Shown: piece by piece, positions 61,501-64,000 of the stretch
How the letters are laid out: the number at the start of each line of letters is the position of its first letter
How positions within the stretch are numbered: position 1 is the first letter of the stretch
Assembly: GCA_024803745.1 (NCBI GenBank)
Contig: JANJXV010000020.1
Location: 22,370,777 to 22,434,776, forward strand
Length of the DNA: 64,000 nucleotides
Reading direction: 5' to 3'
Origin: Megascapheus bottae
Lineage: Eukaryota > Chordata > Mammalia > Rodentia > Geomyidae
Translations under genes and position numbers: made by a program
The notes under the pieces: generated by a model
Seen by the model: only the letters and a program-made list of their open reading frames with translations
Databases searched by the model: none
Told to the model about the DNA's origin: nothing

Positions 61501-63172
61501 AGAAAACAGGAAGTAGGGTTTGGCTCAAGGGTAGGGAGGTAGCCTTGAACTAAAGAGCTCAGGAACAGGGCCCAGGCCAAGTTCCAAGCCCCATGACCCA
61601 CAAAAATAAATAAATAAATAAATGTTTTTAAAAAGAAAAAGATTAAGGCATTTTACTTGATACTGGCTTTCATTTTTACTTTGATTACTGGTTAGTATGA
61701 TTTATTTGCATATTTATTGGCCATTTGTATTAAATTCCTTTATCTTTGCCCATTTTTTTTTCTGACTGTGGCTTAAAGAAATCTTTCACTAAGCATTTTA
61801 ATTGATCAGCTATGTTTTAAATTTTCTTACTTTATAAGTCTGTCTACTCCCCTAGAAATCAGAAGTTATTTATTATTTTCTTTTCATCCCTAGTGCCAAG
61901 AACAACACCTAGCATACAGGTAGTTCTAAGTGTCTGCTCAATGAATAAACAAATGTTAACTCAGAACTGTCAAGACACAATCTCCTAGCTACTCAGGAGG
62001 CTGAGATATGAGGATCACAGTTCAAAGCCAGCCCGGGGCACTAAAAAGTTTGAGACTTTTATCTCCAATTAATCACCAGAAAACAGAAAGTGGGCCTGTG
62101 GCTCCAGGGGTAGGGCAGTAGCCCAGAGCTGAAGAGCTCAGGGACAGCTTCCAGGACCAGAGTTCAAGCCCCATGGAAAACCAAAAAAAAAAAAAAAGAT
62201 ACAATCTCAATGTACTTTCTGAATAAGCCCTCAATATTTTCACTTCATGGCTGATATATTCCTAAAACGTCATTTCTTTTTTTTTTTTTTGGCCAGTCCT
62301 GGGCCTTGAGCTCGGGGCCTGAGCACTGTCCTTGGGCTTTCTCAAGGCTAGACCTCTACCACTTGAGCCACAGCACTAATTCTGGCTTTTTTCTATGTAT
62401 GTGGTACTGAGGAATCAAACCCAGGTCTTCTTGCATGCTAGGCAAACACTCTACCACTAGCCCAAACTCCCAGCCCTAAAATGTAATTTTCAAAAGATAA
62501 ATACCAGATTGAACATGTAGTACAGGAAAATTTTTAAAAGGTCCCAATAACAATATAGTGCCTTTAGGATATGGTAACAAGAAAGTTCAGCTTTGTGATT
62601 GTTGTTCTTAATGTACTATGTGAAGTTACTTCTTTTCTCTTTTTCTCCTTATGGTTTATGTCATGTGGTTACTATATCTGACTTTTTTACATGGTATATT
62701 ATATATTTTATATATTTCATATATATATGTTTGTTTATTTGAAATAGGGAAGGGAGGGGGGAAACAAGATGATTGGGAGGGAATGAGGGAAAGGATAGGG
62801 AGACAAAAACATAAGAAGGGATGTCAATGTTTTAGAAGTAATATACCCACTACCTGATGAATGTAATTATACATTATTCTGACAATACAATAAAAAACTA
62901 TAAACTGTAAAACATTACAGACTACATACTCCCACCCTCAACAGAGAACTATACAAATAAAGGTATGTCATATGAAAATTACAGTAACAGGGTAACTTAC
63001 CTGTTTACAGATTCTGCACCAAGAATAGGTGAGAATTGTATGCTGGTATCCAGGTACTGGCGAGTCCAATTCCTTTAGGATTATCTGCACACAACCTTGG
63101 CCATGGACAAAACGCCGAATGTGATGTACCATAGGTGTATCACAGAACATGCTAGGGCACTGATAAGAAGGC
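31423..63172 (-). CDS. PIKFYVE: PIKFYVE, FYVE-type phosphoinositide 5-kinase, C-terminal 834 codons in 20 exons
   Basis: The enzyme makes PI(3,5)P2 from PI3P on endosome and lysosome membranes, in a complex with VAC14 and FIG4. Exons in transcript order: 63172-63001, 59907-59729, 57557-57444, 56789-56681, 56578-56424, 55354-55264, 51573-51513, 50636-50499, 50172-50052, 48466-48371, 46383-46300, 45303-45206, 38388-38224, 37427-37368, 36473-36297, 35188-35085, 34443-34315, 33311-33050, 32605-32531, 31538-31423. Their 2506 nt join in phase at every junction to a TAA. The first exons carry the Cys/His-rich region ([20 protein letters not shown]), then helical segments and a Ser-rich linker. The last six hold the PIPK domain: ATP-binding Lys in [23 protein letters not shown] and [11 protein letters not shown]. 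If total length equals human (2,098), the window starts near residue 1265 and the Lys is near 1877. The frame is fully open with no sign of decay. Confidence 0.97.
31958..32206 (-). mobile_element. B1-headed SINE with Geo-like right monomer
   Basis: Minus-strand copy in the last intron, with poly(T) at the left end and head CATGCTTGTAATCC at the right. Confidence 0.92.
32219..32418 (-). mobile_element. Dimeric SINE, IDL-Geo-like
   Basis: Next to the previous SINE. Target duplication of about 11 bp, CTAAATACACA, on both sides. Confidence 0.93.
32531..32605 (-). CDS. PIKFYVE: PIKFYVE exon: metal-binding Asp and activation loop
   Basis: Encodes [20 protein letters not shown] then LGGQ. With the preceding exon it completes GIID (metal-binding Asp) and the activation loop that sets lipid choice. 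75 nt; donor AAG|GTGAGC. Confidence 0.97.
33050..33311 (-). CDS. PIKFYVE: PIKFYVE exon: kinase core, DLKGS and IDYSLL motifs
   Basis: Encodes [14 protein letters not shown], then [20 protein letters not shown] and [20 protein letters not shown]. It contains the family's DLKGS and the catalytic IDYSLL motif. At 262 nt it is the largest exon here. Donor AG|GTAAGT. Confidence 0.97.
33407..33431. repeat. (TA)n microsatellite
   Basis: Short alternating TA tract about 100 nt upstream of the kinase-core exon acceptor. Confidence 0.93.
33432..34314. other. PIKFYVE intron, no feature recognised
   Basis: AT-rich intronic DNA without recognisable repeats. Confidence 0.55.
34315..34443 (-). CDS. PIKFYVE: PIKFYVE exon: kinase hinge region
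   Basis: Encodes [20 protein letters not shown], then [20 protein letters not shown] and [11 protein letters not shown] is the hinge-type segment. It is symmetrical phase 0 (129 nt, 43 codons). Donor CAG|GTAAGA. Confidence 0.97.
34444..35084. other. PIKFYVE intron, no feature recognised
   Basis: AT-rich intronic DNA without recognisable repeats. Confidence 0.55.
35085..35188 (-). CDS. PIKFYVE: PIKFYVE exon: ATP-binding lysine
   Basis: Encodes [20 protein letters not shown] then [14 protein letters not shown]. The Lys in FILKQMP is the ATP-contacting lysine by family knowledge. Acceptor TCTAG, donor AAG|GTAGAA; 104 nt. Confidence 0.96.
35356..35786 (-). mobile_element. Nested pair of dimeric SINEs, IDL-Geo-like
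   Basis: The outer copy (body 35,605-35,786) has target duplication TAGCTTCTACT (35,345-35,355 and 35,787-35,797). The inner copy (35,366-35,571) sits in the outer copy's A-tail, with its own duplication TTGCTTCTTG (35,356 and 35,572). Both are in sense orientation to PIKFYVE. Confidence 0.92.
35798..36296. other. PIKFYVE intron, no feature recognised
   Basis: AT-rich intronic DNA, nothing assigned. Confidence 0.5.
36297..36473 (-). CDS. PIKFYVE: PIKFYVE exon: kinase N-lobe
   Basis: Encodes [20 protein letters not shown], then [17 protein letters not shown] and [16 protein letters not shown]. The Gly-rich GGKSGAAFY segment is the nucleotide-binding loop equivalent. Acceptor TATAG, donor AAG|GTCAGT; 177 nt. 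Confidence 0.96.
36474..36950. other. PIKFYVE intron, no feature recognised
   Basis: AT-rich intronic DNA. A short direct repeat of 'acatattctgaa' lies near 36,838 and 36,859. Confidence 0.5.
36951..37145 (+). mobile_element. Dimeric SINE, IDL-Geo-like
   Basis: Slightly shortened left end, otherwise complete with A-tail. Confidence 0.92.
37146..37235 (+). mobile_element. B1-like fragment
   Basis: 'tgtctataatcccaccactt' and 'agtaagaccatgtctta' mark a plain B1-like remnant. Confidence 0.55.
37368..37427 (-). CDS. PIKFYVE: PIKFYVE exon: short 60-nt exon entering the kinase domain
   Basis: Encodes [19 protein letters not shown]. Acceptor CTTTAG, donor TTC|GTAAGT. Its length is a multiple of three, so skipping would keep the frame. 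Confidence 0.94.
37535..37665 (+). mobile_element. B1-headed SINE fragment
   Basis: 'agctcatgcctgtaatccta' head and linker only; the right monomer is absent. Confidence 0.75.
37882..38093 (-). mobile_element. B1-headed SINE, old
   Basis: Degenerate minus-strand copy with antisense head around 38,040-38,075. Confidence 0.7.
38224..38388 (-). CDS. PIKFYVE: PIKFYVE exon: linker before the kinase domain
   Basis: Encodes [20 protein letters not shown], then [20 protein letters not shown] and [14 protein letters not shown]. Acceptor TTTAG, donor AAG|GTATGT; 165 nt. Confidence 0.96.
38739..38973 (-). mobile_element. B1-headed SINE with Geo-like right monomer
   Basis: Well preserved. On the minus strand the head is GGCTCACGCCTGTAATCCTA. 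The 3' end is C-rich rather than poly(A). Confidence 0.92.
39141..39712 (+). mobile_element. LINE-1 3' end, eroded
   Basis: 'ggctccatggtttccctcat' is the end of ORF2. The 3'UTR follows with its A-rich tail at about 39,690-39,715. Confidence 0.8.
39718..39945 (+). mobile_element. B1-headed SINE with Geo-like right monomer
   Basis: Head, linker and right monomer are all recognisable. Confidence 0.88.
40020..40220 (-). mobile_element. Eroded LINE-1 3'UTR
   Basis: 'aagtaatgtataaagtgg' and 'gaatacagtgca' parallel the antisense LINE-1 at 7,660-7,730. Confidence 0.5.
40221..40649. other. PIKFYVE intron, no feature recognised
   Basis: No assignable repeat; no exon signal in frame. Confidence 0.45.
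40650..40856 (+). mobile_element. Dimeric SINE, IDL-Geo-like
   Basis: Complete, with near-identical flanks AAGAACATTGG and AAGAATATTGG. Confidence 0.94.
40930..41147 (+). mobile_element. B1-headed SINE with Geo-like right monomer
   Basis: Head 'gactcacacctgtataatcg' and right monomer with CTTGAGCTGAAGAGCTCAG. Confidence 0.9.
41143..41230. repeat. GA-rich simple repeat ending in (ACAG)n
   Basis: (GGGGA)n and GA tracts, then ACAG units, continuing from a SINE tail. Confidence 0.9.
41531..41763 (-). mobile_element. B1-headed SINE with Geo-like right monomer
   Basis: Complete minus-strand copy. Confidence 0.9.
42500..42718 (+). mobile_element. Dimeric SINE, IDL-Geo-like (cluster copy a)
   Basis: Complete copy inserted in the LINE-1. 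The target sequence ATAAATACAACATTTG occurs at 42,484-42,499 and 42,910-42,925. Confidence 0.93.
42721..42909 (+). mobile_element. Dimeric SINE, IDL-Geo-like (cluster copy b, internal deletion)
   Basis: It lacks about 30 nt at the start of the right monomer (CAGAAGTGG...CTCAAGT). The tail is AAT/AAAT repeats. Confidence 0.9.
42932..43372 (+). mobile_element. Dimeric SINE, IDL-Geo-like (cluster copy c, split)
   Basis: The left monomer is at 42,932-43,027 and the right monomer at about 43,245-43,372. Copy d interrupts the A-rich linker between them. Confidence 0.9.
43031..43240 (+). mobile_element. Dimeric SINE, IDL-Geo-like (cluster copy d, inside c)
   Basis: Well-preserved copy flanked by A-rich AAAAAGCAA sequence on both sides. 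Confidence 0.92.
43377..43573 (+). mobile_element. Dimeric SINE, IDL-Geo-like (cluster copy e)
   Basis: Complete; the tail is AATC repeats, then ATAAATACCACATTTT of the LINE-1. Confidence 0.92.
44341..44516 (-). mobile_element. Dimeric SINE, IDL-Geo-like, old
   Basis: Minus-strand copy with several deletions in the tRNA-like part. Confidence 0.85.
44805..45112 (+). mobile_element. LINE-1 3'UTR end
   Basis: 'gttcttaatgtactatgtta', then the G-rich tract and 'taatgcacttactacctgg', ending AATAAAAAATAAAAT. It lies about 90 nt from a PIKFYVE exon. Confidence 0.88.
45206..45303 (-). CDS. PIKFYVE: PIKFYVE exon: Ser-rich linker
   Basis: Encodes [20 protein letters not shown] then [12 protein letters not shown]. 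Acceptor TTTAG, donor CAA|GTAAGT; 98 nt. Confidence 0.94.
45304..45705. other. PIKFYVE intron, no feature recognised
   Basis: AT-rich intronic DNA. Confidence 0.5.
45706..45902 (+). mobile_element. Dimeric SINE, IDL-Geo-like, young
   Basis: A perfect 15-bp target duplication AAGAACTCATCTGAG (45,691-45,705 and 45,903-45,917) shows a recent insertion. Confidence 0.96.
45918..46299. other. PIKFYVE intron, no feature recognised
   Basis: AT-rich intronic DNA. Confidence 0.5.
46300..46383 (-). CDS. PIKFYVE: PIKFYVE exon: [11 protein letters not shown] segment
   Basis: Encodes [20 protein letters not shown] then EEGLPAN. Acceptor CAAAG, donor TAG|GTGATT; 84 nt. Confidence 0.94.
46565..46770 (+). 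mobile_element. Dimeric SINE, IDL-Geo-like
   Basis: Target duplication AACATTAAATA on both sides; complete body. Confidence 0.95.
46782..47436. other. PIKFYVE intron, no feature recognised
   Basis: AT-rich intronic DNA. A short old SINE remnant near 46,975-47,015 ('caaggccccaagttggagcc') is possible. Confidence 0.45.
47437..47652 (+). mobile_element. Dimeric SINE, IDL-Geo-like, older variant
   Basis: GAGTTCAAGCCCCAGGACCA end and AAT-repeat tail. There is a short duplication of 'tggtagagggtagagtg' in the left monomer. Confidence 0.9.
47653..48370. other. PIKFYVE intron, no feature recognised
   Basis: AT-rich. It contains a short triplicated 'actagtaa' at about 47,700-47,722. Confidence 0.5.
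48371..48466 (-). CDS. PIKFYVE: PIKFYVE exon: [12 protein letters not shown] segment
   Basis: Encodes [20 protein letters not shown] then [11 protein letters not shown]. Acceptor TACAG, donor CAG|GTATTA; 96 nt. Confidence 0.95.
48594..48758 (+). mobile_element. B1-headed SINE, old, truncated by a newer copy
   Basis: 'gccagtggctcacgcttata' head, diverged. The next SINE inserted near its end (shared CAAATGAG on both sides). Confidence 0.8.
48760..49027 (+). mobile_element. B1-headed SINE with internally duplicated right monomer
   Basis: The segment with TTGAGCTGAAGAGCTCAGGGA is present twice (about 48,897-48,920 and 48,946-48,972), separated by GGGGCAGGG. The same arrangement occurs at 56,894-57,163. 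Confidence 0.9.
49300..49512 (+). mobile_element. Dimeric SINE, IDL-Geo-like, young
   Basis: Perfect target duplication AAAGTATTTTAGG at both ends; tail of AAAT repeats. Confidence 0.95.
49527..50051. other. PIKFYVE intron, no feature recognised
   Basis: AT-rich intronic DNA. Confidence 0.5.
50052..50172 (-). CDS. PIKFYVE: PIKFYVE exon: linker with conserved FANLLPG segment
   Basis: Encodes [17 protein letters not shown], then [13 protein letters not shown] and NSYNPIPFP. Acceptor CTTAG, donor TT|GTAAGT; 121 nt. Confidence 0.95.
50173..50498. other. PIKFYVE intron, no feature recognised
   Basis: Intronic DNA between two linker exons; no repeats seen. Confidence 0.5.
50499..50636 (-). CDS. 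PIKFYVE: PIKFYVE exon: Ser/Thr-rich linker
   Basis: Encodes [20 protein letters not shown] then [20 protein letters not shown], low-complexity and probably disordered. Acceptor CTATAG, donor AAG|GTACAG; 138 nt. Confidence 0.94.
50637..51051. other. PIKFYVE intron, no feature recognised
   Basis: AT-rich intronic DNA. Confidence 0.5.
51052..51261 (+). mobile_element. B1-headed SINE with short linker deletion
   Basis: 'gtggctcacgcctgtaattc' head. The middle block (CAAAGCCAGCC...) is deleted; right monomer complete. Confidence 0.92.
51262..51470 (+). mobile_element. Dimeric SINE, IDL-Geo-like, beside a PIKFYVE donor site
   Basis: Complete copy. Its A-tail ends about 40 nt from the weak GTTGGG donor at 51,512. 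Confidence 0.94.
51513..51573 (-). CDS. PIKFYVE: PIKFYVE exon: short 61-nt exon with weak donor
   Basis: Encodes [20 protein letters not shown] plus one base of a split Glu codon. Acceptor CTACAG is good. The donor is AAAG|GTTGGG, the poorest match to consensus among the 19 donors here. A SINE starts about 40 nt into the next intron. Skipping would shift the frame. Confidence 0.93.
51922..52670 (+). pseudogene. LINE-1 ORF2 C-terminal fragment, uninterrupted
   Basis: About 249 codons are open to a TAG stop. The C-terminal cysteine motif is visible as [18 protein letters not shown] (CX3CX7HX4C), followed by [10 protein letters not shown] and [18 protein letters not shown], both typical of mammalian ORF2. 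The endonuclease and reverse transcriptase domains are missing. The first four codons of the longer open frame (from 51,909) lie in the target duplication and are not part of the element. Confidence 0.93.
51922..53088 (+). mobile_element. Young 5'-truncated LINE-1 with open ORF2 C-terminus
   Basis: Bounded by a perfect 17-bp target duplication, TAAAATGCTGGCTTCAC (51,905-51,921 and 53,089-53,105). It carries the last part of ORF2, an intact 3'UTR with G-rich tract near 52,930-52,985 and an A-tail. It is antisense to PIKFYVE in the intron before the 61-nt exon. Truncated at the 5' end, so it cannot move on its own. Confidence 0.96.
53655..53770 (+). mobile_element. B1-like monomer, degenerate
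   Basis: 'gagtgtaaccctactgtttg', 'tgaggccatactgggcta' and GA-rich tail suggest an old plain B1. Confidence 0.45.
53779..53870. repeat. AT-rich simple repeat
   Basis: TATATG, AAATAAAT and ATATAA tracts. Confidence 0.88.
53871..54919. other. PIKFYVE intron, no feature recognised
   Basis: AT-rich intronic DNA. Confidence 0.5.
54920..55125 (+). mobile_element. Dimeric SINE, IDL-Geo-like, young
   Basis: Target duplication AAATCCAGG (54,911-54,919 and 55,126-55,134) and a long uninterrupted A-tail. Confidence 0.95.
55264..55354 (-). CDS. PIKFYVE: PIKFYVE exon: basic/proline linker
   Basis: Encodes [20 protein letters not shown] then [10 protein letters not shown], a basic, proline- and serine-containing linker. 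Acceptor TTCAG, donor AAG|GTAATA; 91 nt. Confidence 0.95.
55542..55701 (+). mobile_element. Dimeric SINE, IDL-Geo-like, shortened
   Basis: Deletions in both monomers. Flanked by TGTTTACTATA at 55,531-55,541 and 55,702-55,712. Confidence 0.88.
55713..55821 (+). mobile_element. Left-monomer-only ID-like SINE at a reused site
   Basis: The tRNA-like monomer alone, with tail. It shares the target word TGTTTACTATA with its neighbour, the third copy being at 55,822-55,832. Confidence 0.85.
55837..56067 (+). mobile_element. B1-headed SINE with Geo-like right monomer
   Basis: Head 'catcctagctactcatgagg' and right monomer GCTCAAGTGGTAGAGTACGA. The tail leads into TG repeats. Confidence 0.9.
56072..56140. 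repeat. (TG)n/(TA)n microsatellite
   Basis: Interrupted TG and TA units after a SINE tail. Confidence 0.88.
56424..56578 (-). CDS. PIKFYVE: PIKFYVE exon: helical (spectrin-like) region
   Basis: Encodes [20 protein letters not shown] through [11 protein letters not shown]. Acceptor TCTAG, donor ACAG|GTACTC; 155 nt. Confidence 0.96.
56681..56789 (-). CDS. PIKFYVE: PIKFYVE exon: helical (spectrin-like) region
   Basis: Encodes [18 protein letters not shown], then [15 protein letters not shown], which is charged and helical. The acceptor choice (exon starts at 56,789, not 56,787) is fixed by reading frame. Donor GAG|GTAATT; 109 nt. Confidence 0.95.
56894..57163 (-). mobile_element. B1-headed SINE with internally duplicated right monomer
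   Basis: Perfect 14-bp target duplication TCAAAACTGGAAGT (56,880-56,893 and 57,164-57,177). The GAGCTGAAGAGCTCAGGGA block is duplicated as in the copy at 48,760-49,027. Confidence 0.93.
57444..57557 (-). CDS. PIKFYVE: PIKFYVE exon: linker into helical region
   Basis: Encodes [15 protein letters not shown], then FIKRQAPLK and [10 protein letters not shown]. Acceptor CATAG, donor AA|GTAAGT; 114 nt. Confidence 0.96.
57649..57851 (+). mobile_element. Dimeric SINE, IDL-Geo-like
   Basis: Older variant with 'gagcatggtctagtggtaga' start and GACTGACAAAAA end. Confidence 0.9.
57930..58123 (+). mobile_element. Dimeric SINE, IDL-Geo-like
   Basis: Complete copy ending CAGGACTGGCA and A-tail. Confidence 0.93.
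58133..58370 (+). mobile_element. B1-headed SINE with Geo-like right monomer
   Basis: Head 'gccagtggctcatacgtgta', linker and right monomer ATTATGGCTCAAGTGGTAG. Confidence 0.88.
58371..59728. other. PIKFYVE intron, no feature recognised
   Basis: Longest intronic stretch here without a clear repeat; nothing assigned. Confidence 0.5.
59729..59907 (-). CDS. PIKFYVE: PIKFYVE exon: Cys/His-rich region, second part
   Basis: Encodes [20 protein letters not shown] through [20 protein letters not shown]. It holds the conserved Cys and His cluster. Acceptor CCAG, donor AG|GTAAGA; 179 nt. Confidence 0.96.
59908..60524. other. PIKFYVE intron, no feature recognised
   Basis: AT-rich. The open frame at 60,117-60,437 shows no recognisable family. 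Confidence 0.5.
60525..60810 (-). mobile_element. Old degenerate SINE material
   Basis: 'tgagctcggggacttgtg' and 'caggcaggcactctacgaaa' resemble an antisense ID-like unit. A degenerate B1-like part follows. Confidence 0.4.
60888..61320 (-). mobile_element. B1-headed SINE split by a younger SINE
   Basis: The right monomer lies at 60,888-60,990 and the head at 61,193-61,320. Copy at 60,991-61,192 interrupts it. Confidence 0.88.
60991..61192 (-). mobile_element. Dimeric SINE, IDL-Geo-like, inside a B1-headed SINE
   Basis: Target duplication TCCACTTGAAGC at 60,979-60,990 and repeated at about 61,194. Confidence 0.95.
61369..61630 (+). mobile_element. B1-headed SINE, young
   Basis: Perfect 17-bp target duplication AAAAGAAAAAGATTAAG (61,352-61,368 and 61,631-61,647). 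Complete head, linker and right monomer; AAAT tail. Confidence 0.96.
61648..61984. other. PIKFYVE intron, no feature recognised
   Basis: Intronic. 'ccatttgtattaaattcctt' hints at an antisense LINE-1 remnant near 61,680-61,800. Confidence 0.4.
61985..62198 (+). mobile_element. B1-headed SINE, 5' truncated
   Basis: It starts at CCTAGCTACTCAGGAGG. Flanking words ACACAATCTC and ATACAATCTC look like a target duplication. Confidence 0.9.
62278..62476 (-). mobile_element. Dimeric SINE, IDL-Geo-like
   Basis: Complete minus-strand copy with poly(T) at its left end. Confidence 0.93.
62583..62903 (+). mobile_element. LINE-1 3'UTR end
   Basis: 'gttcttaatgtactatgtga', G-rich tract and 'ctacctgatgaatgtaatta', ending in AATAAAAAA-type tail. 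About 100 nt from a PIKFYVE exon. Confidence 0.88.
63001..63172 (-). CDS. PIKFYVE: PIKFYVE exon (first in window): Cys-rich region
   Basis: Acceptor CACAG at 63,178-63,173 and donor CAG|GTAAGT. It encodes [13 protein letters not shown] through YSWCRICKQ, with paired cysteines of the conserved Cys/His region between the CCT-like and kinase domains. 172 nt; it starts with the last base of a split codon. Confidence 0.95.
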
Positions 63173-63300
63173 CTGTGGCAAACAGAGAAGCCATGCATAT
63201 CAAATACTGGCTACTCAGAATTGTCAAGGTAGCTCAGCATCTCTTTACTCTATTTGAGTTGGTATCTTACTCCTATATGACATTTCAACATTTCAAGCTA

Positions 63301-63475
63301 TTTCTAAGAGTAACGTTTTCAGGGTATGATTGGGAGGGGGTCAGGGGAGGGAAATGGGGACAAAAACATAAGAAGGGGTATCAGTGTGTGAAAAGTAATG
63401 CACTACTATCTGGCGAATCTAACTGTAACCCTTCTATTCATCACCTTGATAAAAGTTAAAATAAAAAAAAAAAAA
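63301..63475 (+). mobile_element. LINE-1 3'UTR end, short
   Basis: G-rich tract 'gattgggagggggtcagg', then 'tgcactactatctggcgaat' and A-tail; about 130 nt upstream of the first PIKFYVE exon in the window. Confidence 0.88.
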
Positions 63476-63690
63476 CAGACATCCTGAAGAAGTCTGAGGT
63501 ATGCTAGAATAATTAGATGGGCAATTACATAGGAATATACTATGACAAGTTAGTTATCCCAGTCTGAATATGAAATAGATTCTGTATGAATCTCTATGAT
63601 TCAGTATGAAAGTGACACACACAATACTTAATACCCAACTCTTCTATGATTTTGCTTAAAATTCGGGATGTCAAAATTGGATAATAGTTA

Positions 63691-63894
63691 AGGCTGGGAA
63701 TTTAGCTTAGTGGTAGAGTGCTTATCCAGCATGCACAACGACCACAAGTTCGATTCCTTGGTACTATATACATAGAAAAGCTGGAAGTGGCTGAAGTGGT
63801 AGAGCATGAGCCTTGAGGAAAGCCTAAGGACAGTGCTCAGGCCCAGAGTTCAAGCCCCAGGACTAGCAAAAAAAAAAAAAAAAAAAAAAAAAAA
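63691..63894 (+). mobile_element. Dimeric SINE, IDL-Geo-like, older variant
   Basis: Its start 'gctgggaatttagcttagtg' is closer to the ancestral ID/tRNA(Ala) form than the common copies. GTTCAAGCCCCAGGACTAGC end and long A-tail. Confidence 0.92.
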
Positions 63895-63898
63895 GATA

Positions 63899-64000
63899 AC
63901 AGTGGCTTATGCCTGTAATCCTAGCTACTCAGAGGCTAAGATCTGAAAACCGAGGTTTGAAGTCAGCTCAGTCAGGAAAATCTATGAAACTTATCTCCAA
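63899..64000 (+). mobile_element. B1-headed SINE, cut by the window edge
   Basis: Head 'atgcctgtaatcctagctac' and linker up to CTTATCTCCAA; the rest lies outside. Confidence 0.9.

Noticed and set aside
1..64000. A previously undescribed microbial-style defence, toxin or phage system
   Set aside because: The spliced vertebrate genes, SINEs, LINE-1s and LTR show a mammalian nuclear genome; there are no operons or prokaryotic genes.

Overview
This is a mammalian nuclear genome window, almost certainly from a rodent. It holds the 3' half of PIKFYVE (minus strand, about 27.9-63.2 kb) and the first coding exon of PTH2R (minus strand, 1916-1990, inside a CpG-rich block). This is the PIKFYVE-PTH2R order I know from human 2q34, with both genes on one strand and about 26 kb between them. 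The dominant SINE is a dimer: a tRNA(Ala)/ID-like left monomer joined to a right monomer ending in ...CAGGACTGGCA(n). It resembles the IDL-Geo SINE described only from Geomyoidea (kangaroo rats, pocket mice, pocket gophers), so I infer that group; this is family-level recall, not a database match.

Layout. 1-1915 is PTH2R intron 1. 1916-2560 is PTH2R exon 1 plus its CpG island. 2.6-27.9 kb is intergenic: eroded LINE-1, many SINEs, one very clear solo LTR with 6-bp target-site duplications (4958-5438), microsatellites and unassigned sequence. 27.9-31.4 kb is the PIKFYVE 3'UTR. 31,423-63,172 holds 20 PIKFYVE coding exons. I placed each boundary by AG/GT signals; all 20 join in phase into one 834-codon open frame ending in TAA. 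It covers the conserved Cys/His-rich region, the helical spectrin-like region, the acidic/serine-rich linker and the whole C-terminal lipid kinase domain. The FYVE, DEP and CCT-like parts lie upstream, outside the window.

The PIKFYVE introns are crowded with SINEs, often nested, and contain a young 5'-truncated LINE-1 (51,922-53,088) with an uninterrupted ORF2 C-terminus. The most unusual observation is a composite retroposon made of a 7SL/B1-headed SINE fused to a LINE-1 3' end. It is present twice (14,940-15,253 minus; about 20,621-20,853 plus) with the same junction and the same 16-nt internal deletion, each copy in its own target-site duplication. It therefore seems to have moved as a unit. 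No microbial system, CRISPR array, tRNA/rRNA gene or intact virus is present.
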